A DNA stretch of 34,980 nucleotides, from positions 1 through 34,980 of the forward strand of contig JAUCDK010000011.1 in assembly GCA_034675265.1 (NCBI GenBank), read 5' to 3'. Position 1 is the first letter of the stretch, and every line of letters starts with the position of its first letter. This document shows positions 30,433-34,980 of this stretch, in pieces. The stretch comes from UBA7396 sp034675265. GTDB lineage: Bacteria; Patescibacteriota; Gracilibacteria; BD1-5; UBA6164. Below the pieces are notes generated by a model. That model was not told where the DNA came from, did not search any database, and saw only the letters and a list, made by a program, of their open reading frames with translations. The position numbers were made by a program, and so were the translations under genes.

Positions 30433-30466
30433 TTTTACTAAATTTAGTAAAAATAATAATCAAATA
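30419..30466. promoter_or_regulatory. Perfect 48-bp palindrome over the AbiE promoter and start codon
   Basis: Both 24-nt arms match without mismatch around the centre ACTAAA|TTTAGT (between 30442 and 30443). The right arm ends on the A of the abiEi ATG. AbiEi antitoxins are known to repress their own operon by binding inverted repeats in the promoter, so this is the expected operator. As RNA it would also form a long hairpin that buries the start codon and could end upstream transcription. Confidence 0.8.
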
Positions 30467-31083
30467 TGAATTATATAGAATTTAAGAATAAATTTAAAGA
30501 ACATATTTTGTTATCAAAAAAAGAAATTCTACTAAACTTTAACAACTTTGATAACAAAAATTTAACCTATTGGCAAAAAAAATGATATATCAGAAAAATA
30601 ATTAAAAATTACTATTACTTTTCTGATACATCTTTAAATAGAGAAAAACTTTTTTATATATCAAATAATCTCCATTTTCCAGCATATATTTCTAGTTATT
30701 CAGCGCTCAATTATTATAGTTTAATTCCTGAACAAGTTTCACAAATAATATGAATATCTACAAATACTACAAAAACATATAAAAGTGATATTTGAATTTT
30801 CAAATATCATAATATCAAAAAAGAATTATTTTGGTGATATGAAATAAAAAATATATGATCTCTTAGTTTTTATATTGCAGACATAGAAAAAACTCTACTT
30901 GATTTTTTCTATTTTAATAAGAATTATAAAACAAAAGATGATTTGAATGGTTTAAGAATCAATATTGATATTTTGCAAGAAAAATTAAATGTAGAAAAAT
31001 TACTAAAATATTTAAAAATTTATAATAATAAAAGTTTAGAAAAAACCATATTTATTTTATTAGAAATAGTAAAAAATGATTAA
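30466..31083 (+). CDS. abiEi: AbiEi-family antitoxin/autorepressor (type IV toxin-antitoxin)
   Basis: A 205-residue protein. The N-terminal winged-helix part (NLTYWQKKGYIRKIIKNYYYFSD) is typical of AbiEi: a helix-turn-helix followed by G.i.ki..g.Y. The conserved signature is YISSYSALNYYSLIPEQV, followed by a beta-rich domain (IGIFKYHNIKKELFWGYE) and ADIEKTLLDFFYF. In characterised systems AbiEi neutralises the toxin without direct binding and represses its own promoter. Its ATG overlaps the large palindrome, and it overlaps the toxin gene by 8 bp. Confidence 0.88.
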
Positions 31084-31849
31084 ATTAGCAGATATCCTTT
31101 CATTTTATCCTCAAAATTTACAACCATTTCAGCAATTTATTTTTAAGGAATATTTACAGTATTTAATACTAAAAATTATTTTTGAAACAAAATTTGCCAA
31201 TAAATTATCTTTTTTATGATGAACCAATTTAAGAATAGTTCATAATAATAATAGATTTTCAGAAGATCTTGATTTTGATAACTTTTGACTTACTGAAAAT
31301 GATTTTGAAGAATTATCAATAATAATAAAAAATGAATTAGAAAAAATGTGATTCGATGTAGAAATAAATAATACATTTAAATGAGCTTTTAGATGTAAAA
31401 TTAAAATTCCTAAAATACTCAAAGATCTATGATTTTCCTCTCTTGAAGATGAAAAAATACTCATTCAAGTTGATACAGCACCTCATCACTTTGATTATCA
31501 AACTGAAGTAAAAGTTTTAAATAAATTTTGACTTGTATTTCCTATAAATACAACTCCATTAGATATAATTGCTGCTCAAAAAGTTTATGCTATTTTTAAT
31601 AGAAAAAGAGCAAAATGAAGAGATTTTTTTGATTTAGTTTTTTTATTGAGTAAAACAAATATAAATAAAGAATATCTCAAAATAAAATTAGAAATAAATG
31701 ATATAAATGAACTAAAAAATAAATTATTGGATTTTTGTGATACTCTCAACTTTGAAGAACTCACAAAAGATGTAGAAATATTTTTATTTGATGAATCATG
31801 AAAAAATAATGTAAAATTTTTTAAAAATATTATAGAAAATACTTTATAA
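31076..31849 (+). CDS. abiEii: AbiEii-family nucleotidyltransferase toxin
   Basis: A 257-residue protein of the AbiEii/JHP933 nucleotidyltransferase family. The active-site motif FLGGTNLRIVHNNNRFSEDLDFDNFG contains the GG, the Arg and the SEDLDF aspartates that bind metal and NTP; one of the two glycines is TGA. Further family blocks are ILIQVDTAPH (third acidic strand) and PLDIIAAQKVYAIFNRKRAKGRDFFDLVFLL (K...R...RD..Dl). AbiEii proteins modify tRNA or other acceptors by adding nucleotides, causing abortive infection or stasis. The overlap with abiEi ensures antitoxin is made first. All catalytic residues appear intact. Confidence 0.92.
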
Positions 31850-31877
31850 ATTTTTATTTTTTATCCTAAATATTCCA

Positions 31878-33524
31878 ATGAATAAAACAACTCTCTTTGC
31901 TCTGATTTTAATAGCACTCATTTTAGGACCAAGTTTTTTTATAAACTCTGGTTTTTTTTCATTTCTGGATACGGTTTTTTATCCTATCTATGATATAAGC
32001 TATAATTTTGAGCAAAGTTTATATTTTTATGGAAAAGATATTTTATCTTATATCGTAGGCTATGAATTATTATCAAAAATTTTTTTATTTTGAACTTTAA
32101 GTACATGAGCTTATTTATGATACAAAATATCTCAATTCATTCTTGAATATTTAGATATCAAAGATAAAAAATTAAACTTTATTATTCCTATATTATGAAT
32201 TGTCTTCACTCTTTGTAATCCCTTTATTTACGAAAGACTCGTAACTCAAGTTGATATTGCCCTGTGAATATTCGTTCTCTGACTTGCATTTTATCATTTA
32301 CTTGAATATCTCAAACAAGAGAAAAGTAAATATTTCTATCTTTCAGCTTTATTTTGTTCTCTTTCAGTATCAATTTTTCCTCATAGTCTGATATTTATAA
32401 TTATTATATGAATCGCATTCTTAATATTTTTTATAAAAAAAATAAAAATTATCCCAATTTTATTAGCCTGAATTCTTTTTACTCTTATAAATATTCATCT
32501 CTTTGCATGATTTTTCCAGTTATGAAGCAATCAAATACTCAGTGCAACCGAAAAATTTAATTATCAAAATGTAGAAGCTTTTCAACAAAATGCACTTTCT
32601 GGTTTATGAGTTGATATTACTTCCCTACTTTTATATGGTTTTTGGGGAGAAAGAGGTGAAAGAATATTTCTACCTGAAAAAGTAAACGAATATTGGTATA
32701 TTTTTGGTTTTATAATTCTCATAATTATTTTTTATTGAATATATATTTCGTTCAAAAAATCTAAAAAAATAACATGATTTTTGCTTACTATCTGAGTCTT
32801 CAGTTATATTCTTGCTTTAGGAATTTCAAGTAATATATTTTGATTTTTTTCTCATTTTTTATATGAAAATATTCCTTATTATATCGGGATGAGAGAACCT
32901 GGAAAATTATTAGGAATGGTTGCAATTATTTACACTTTCTTTTTTCTTATTGGAAATATTTTTATTATAAAAAAAGCAACTGAATGGATGAAAAATCAAC
33001 AAATTATTTTTCACCCATATTTACAAAATATTTATACTTACTGACTTTTGATAATTTTTATAATCCTTTCTTGGTCACCAAATATGTTATTTTGATTTAA
33101 TGGACAATTAAAAATGATACAATATCCAAAAGAATACTTAGAAGCTAGAAATATTCTTTGAGCTGAAGATGAGAATAAAAATCTTATTCTTCCATGGCAT
33201 GCATATATGTGATGTGCTTGGAATTATGGGAAAGTTATATCAAATCCAATGCCAGGTATTTTAGATAGAAAAGATATTATCTCAGCTCAAAACCTTGAAA
33301 TGTGAACACTATATTCAAACCTAAAAACTCCTCTTACAGATGATATTGAAGCTTTTATAGTAACTCATGATATTTCATATTTGAAAAAAAATAATATAAA
33401 AAATATTATTCTTCAAAAAAATTGTTGAGCATTTATGAGATATGAGTTTCTTTCTGAAATTCCAGAATTAAAAATAATTTACGAAAAACCACAATTAGAT
33501 ATTTTACAAATTCAATATGATTAA
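31878..33524 (+). CDS. Polytopic membrane protein, YfhO/GT-C-like, related in layout to the 28302 gene
   Basis: A 548-residue protein. About ten helices (for example FALILIALILGPSFFINSGFF, FIIPILGIVFTLCNPFIYERL, FIIIIGIAFLIFFIKKI) are followed by an extracytoplasmic C-terminal domain of about 130 residues starting AEDENKNLILPWHAYMG and ending PQLDILQIQYD. The loop YYIGMREPGKLLG resembles the REP-type loop of membrane proteins of this class. In this type of protein the final domain tests or binds a glycan substrate; no catalysis can be shown here. It is separated from its likely relative by the AbiE pair and overlaps the flippase gene by 8 bp. Confidence 0.7.
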
Positions 33525-34764
33525 AAATAATTACATAAATGTTTTACTTATCTCTTGAAGTTGACTTCTTGCATGACTTTTAAACTATATATATCATCCA
33601 ATTATGCTTCAATTTTTAAGTATTGAAGCATTTTGAGAGTTTGCAAGTTTACTTGGGATTTTCAATATTTTATGAGTGCTCATTGGTTGAGTCGTTTTAT
33701 TTTTAAACAAAGAATATTCAAAAAATATTTCTGATATTTCAAAACAAAACTTTATTTTTAAAAATTCATTAAAACTTTTTTTCTTTCTTGGAATTTTTGT
33801 ATTTTTTATTTATAGTTTATTGAGTTTTTTGATTCAAGACTTTTTAGGAATTGATAGTATTTGGTTAGTAATTTTAACAGGAATAACTATTATTTTTTGA
33901 TTTGTTTCATCAAGTATTGATTCACTTTTAAGATCTTTAAAAAGATTTCATATTATTGCACTTATGCAAATCATATGACCAATTATAAAACTCACTTTTT
34001 GAGTTTGACTTGTGTGGTTATGATGGGAAATATATGGAGCTCTTTGATGAATCATTATTTCATGATTCGTTTGATTTATCATTTCCTTTGGATATATAAC
34101 TCATTATTTTAAATGAATTAAAAGTGAAAATAATATTTCTGAACTTTTAAAAGAATTTAGAAAAAATAAAAAATCTATTCTTAATTATTTACTCGTAAGT
34201 TTATTTTTTGCACTTTTTATGAATATTGATGTTATTCTTGCAAAAAATATTTTTTCTGCTGAAGAAGCTTGAATTTATGCTGGAATTAGTGTGCTTTGAA
34301 AATTTCTCATTTTTATGTTTTTGTCTATTGAAACTGTTTATTATGGTCAAATAATGGAATATAAAAAAGAAAATCTTCCTTTTCATTTAATAAAAAATCC
34401 TCTCATTCTTATCATTATTTGAAGTATTTGAGCCATTTGAATAAATTATTTTTTAGGATCTTTTATTTTAAATATGTTAAAAGCAGAGCTTACTGCTTAT
34501 ACTCATGTTTATTTACTCATTTTAGCTTTTTATAGCTTACTAGCATTTATCAGTTTTTTTGCTAAAATTCTTATTGGTTGGTGAAAATATTGAGTAAATT
34601 ATCTTTTTTGAATTTTAAGTATTCTGTTAATTTCTTTTGCTTATTTATTTTGACAATCAAGTTTAGAAAATTTCGTTTATAGCTTTATAAGTGCTGCTTC
34701 TATTTGAGTTATTTCAATTTGATATATGTTTTTTAAAGAATTAAAAAATAAATCTATACAATAA
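33517..34764 (+). CDS. Polysaccharide/lipid-linked oligosaccharide flippase (Wzx-like, MATE/MVF superfamily)
   Basis: A 415-residue protein with about twelve helices. The start ISGSGLLAGLLNYIYHPIMLQFLSIEAFGEFASLLGIFNI is typical of Wzx/MurJ-type flippases (first helix, then the acidic xxxFGxF.s). Later segments IIKLTFGVGLVWLGWEIYGALGGIIISG and NIDVILAKNIFSAEEAGIYAGISVLGK match the family's second half, with D..ll.k..f...e.g.Y.... It would move lipid-linked glycan units across the membrane. The 8-bp overlap with the preceding membrane protein gene shows co-translation. Confidence 0.87.
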
Positions 34765-34829
34765 AAACATTTTGCTTTTCACTATTTTTTCATAAAATAC
34801 TAAAAAATAATTCCAAACCTTATAAAAAT
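34765..34829 (+). other. Short intergenic gap before the last gene
   Basis: 65 bp of AT-rich DNA with an ACCTTAT element 9 bp before the next ATG. No hairpin terminator or clear promoter pair is seen. Confidence 0.4.
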
Positions 34830-34980
34830 ATGAAACTGATCATCCAAATTCCTTGTAAAAATGAAGAAGAAAATCTTCCAAAAGTTCTCAAAGAACTTCC
34901 TACACATATTGAAGGAATTGATATTATTGAATATCAAGTGATAGATGATGGAAGTAGTGACAATACGTCAAAAGTTGCAA
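34830..34980 (+). CDS. GT2 glycosyltransferase, N-terminal fragment (cut by window edge)
   Basis: The first 50 residues of a GT-A enzyme: MKLIIQIPCKNEEENLPKVLKELP followed by IEYQVIDDGSSDNTSKVA. The P-C-x-N-E-E-x-N-L and DDGSxDxT elements are the nucleotide-binding start of GT2 enzymes, most like the polyprenyl-phosphate or WcaA-type proteins. The gene continues past the window, so its type cannot be settled. Confidence 0.9.
   Translation, partial: MKLIIQIPCKNEEENLPKVLKELPTHIEGIDIIEYQVIDDGSSDNTSKVA

Noticed and set aside
30366..30466. Insertion-sequence terminal repeat at the large palindrome
   Set aside because: There is no transposase, no second copy at the far side of the AbiE pair and no target duplication; position over the promoter fits an operator better.

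Overview
The window comes from a very AT-rich bacterium that reads UGA as glycine (genetic code 25), which points to the candidate phyla Gracilibacteria or Absconditabacteria (BD1-5/SR1). The evidence is direct. Conserved glycines are encoded by TGA throughout: the Walker A motif of the helicase at the left edge, GroES, the GroEL tail, the PPTase motif IGVDIE and the AbiEii motif GGTNLR. With TGA read as Gly nearly every region resolves into long intact genes ending in TAA (one in TAG). All coordinates below use this code. No tRNA, rRNA, transposase or integrase was recognised.

Left part (1-5827): a partial DEAD-box helicase (minus), a 3-spacer CRISPR array with Cas12a-type repeats, a small GNAT-like protein, a large protein with an EF-hand loop and an internal duplication (both minus), then csaA and a secreted TIMP/NTR-like protein (plus).

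Central CRISPR effector (6111-9400): a 1031-residue Cas12a-like protein about 5 kb from the array and with no cas1, cas2 or cas4 in the window. By eye its RuvC-II glutamate is replaced by arginine, and the protein stops before the Nuc/zinc-ribbon and RuvC-III parts. It therefore looks like a naturally nuclease-dead, binding-only effector, or a decaying one. Just downstream, a good promoter sits directly in front of a solitary Cas12a crRNA handle, suggesting a dedicated crRNA-like RNA. This is the most unusual part of the window.

Lipid and stress block (9401-19235): a phosphodiester-glycosidase-family secreted protein and a TraB-like membrane protein, then a module predicted to recycle lysophospholipids. 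That module comprises a PlsC-ACP-acyl-AMP ligase fusion, a phosphopantetheinyl transferase that could prime its ACP, and an LplT-like MFS transporter, followed by a CPBP membrane protease and a MarR regulator. groES and groEL follow.

Surface block (19333-34980): a type IV pseudopilin, a polytopic membrane protein with a peptidoglycan-binding-like tail (minus), an abundant-looking SLH protein with Tyr/Gly and Ser/Gly tracts, and a run of same-strand surface glycan genes (GT2, GT4, a left-handed beta-helix acetyltransferase, two large polytopic membrane proteins, a flippase and a final partial GT2). An AbiEi/AbiEii toxin-antitoxin pair, with a perfect 48-bp palindrome over its promoter and start codon, interrupts this run.

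Most recognisable promoters use a TTGA-type -35 box and a TATAAT-like -10 box separated by 16 bp. Shine-Dalgarno sequences are essentially absent.
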